In this document: positions 34,217-34,663 of the stretch, piece after piece
Position numbering within the stretch: the stretch's first letter is position 1
Layout: each line of letters begins with the position of its first letter
Assembly: GCA_025358395.1 (NCBI GenBank)
Contig: JANYJT010000260.1
Span: forward strand, 1 to 34,663
DNA from: Bacteroidia bacterium
GTDB taxonomy: Bacteria; Bacteroidota; Bacteroidia; Bacteroidales; Prolixibacteraceae
Reading direction: 5' to 3'
DNA length: 34,663 nucleotides
Position numbers and translations under genes: made by a program
The notes under the pieces: model-generated
The model's input: the letters and a program-made list of their open reading frames with translations, nothing else
Told to the model about the DNA's origin: nothing
Databases searched by the model: none

Positions 34217-34663
34217 ATGGCAATTAAAAAATCGGAATTATACAGCATGCTCTGGAAGAGCTGCGATGCTCTGCGTGGAGGGATGGATGCAAGCCAATAC
34301 AAAGACTATGTATTGGTGGTGCTTTTTGTAAAATATGTAAGCGACAAATTTAAAAATGATCCCGATTCAATTATTGAAATACCGAATGGTTGCAGCTTCG
34401 ACGATTTTGTAAATCTGAAAGGGAACACCCATATTGGAGAGGAAATCAATAAGAAAATGGCAGCCCTGGCAGAAGCCAACAGTTTACAGGGTGTTATTAA
34501 TGTAGCCGACTTTTGCGACGAGCAAAAGCTTGGAAAGGGCAAAGATTTGGTGGATACGGTAAGTAACCTGGTGGGTATATTTCAATCTTCAGGTCTTGAT
34601 TTTGGTAAAAATCGCGCCGCCGATGATGATCTGATGGGTGATGCTTACGAATACCTGATGAAG
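34217..34663 (+). CDS. hsdM: Type I restriction-modification methyltransferase subunit HsdM (5' part)
   Basis: The frame starts ATG at 34217 and is open for 149 codons to the window end. It matches the HsdM_N helical domain and the entry to the N6-adenine methylase domain: start MAIKKSELYSMLWKSCDALR, GGMDASQYKDYVLVVLFVKY, VSDKFKND, and the end DLMGDAYEYLMK, a hallmark just before the SAM-binding part. With HsdS it methylates the target; HsdR cuts unmodified DNA. The rest of the gene and hsdS/hsdR should lie to the right. Confidence 0.95.
   Translation, partial: MAIKKSELYSMLWKSCDALRGGMDASQYKDYVLVVLFVKYVSDKFKNDPDSIIEIPNGCSFDDFVNLKGNTHIGEEINKKMAALAEANSLQGVINVADFCDEQKLGKGKDLVDTVSNLVGIFQSSGLDFGKNRAADDDLMGDAYEYLMK

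Overview
The window looks like a chromosomal segment of a Bacteroidota bacterium, probably in or near Bacteroidales/Marinilabiliales. The reasons are moderate G+C, gene starts mostly without Shine-Dalgarno sequences, several promoter boxes of the Bacteroidota type TAnnTTTG, a hemC-hemD fusion, AsnA-type asparagine synthetase, and protein sequences typical of that phylum. The genus cannot be fixed from this sequence alone.

Layout. (1) 28-9644, all on the minus strand, is a signalling region. At 1822-5424 lies the most unusual gene: a complete Cu(I) P1B-ATPase (CopA type) whose C-terminus continues into a three-helix domain that closely resembles the copper-dependent ethylene-binding domain of plant ETR1 and cyanobacterial receptors (including the Cys-x3-His copper ligand pair), followed by a coiled coil, a PAS domain and another coiled coil, but no kinase domain. 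A hybrid histidine kinase follows 27 bases downstream and could be its output partner. Upstream sits a tightly overlapping four-gene operon: corrinoid protein, URO-D/MtaA-type methyltransferase, DUF1638 protein and a GAF hybrid histidine kinase. That kinase carries a REPIN-like palindromic pair inserted in frame in its ATPase domain. (2) 9797-11109 holds tRNA-Arg(UCU) and asnA with clear terminators and promoter boxes. (3) 11202-24552 is a complete C5 haem pathway on the minus strand (hemA, hemCD, hemB, hemL, hemE, hemN, hemH, hemG), followed by a small membrane protein, an RsmI-like methyltransferase, an MBL hydrolase and a DUF2891 remnant. Dispersed repeats (purine/pyrimidine tracts, TTACACA-type repeats, a TAGCTATTAGC-type repeat) sit directly after several stop codons in this run. 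(4) 24889-27804 holds an OmpR-type two-component system and a cation diffusion facilitator, with a striking double palindrome in front of the response regulator. (5) 27944-32880 holds a DUF2231 membrane protein, a lipoprotein rubrerythrin, an exported hydroxypyruvate isomerase-like protein, PspC, a hypothetical protein, Hsp20 and mnmE. (6) 33031-34663 looks like the edge of a defence island: an AbiEi-like antitoxin gene with an inverted repeat in its promoter region but no AbiEii partner, a remnant of a COG2865-type regulator, and the start of a type I restriction-modification hsdM that runs off the window.

How the parts may work together. The copper pump, receptor-like domain and PAS could form one self-metallating sensor that passes its state to the downstream hybrid kinase. 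In plants the separate pump RAN1 supplies copper to ETR1; here both appear in one chain. This is inference from domain content; ligand, copper binding and kinase pairing are untested.
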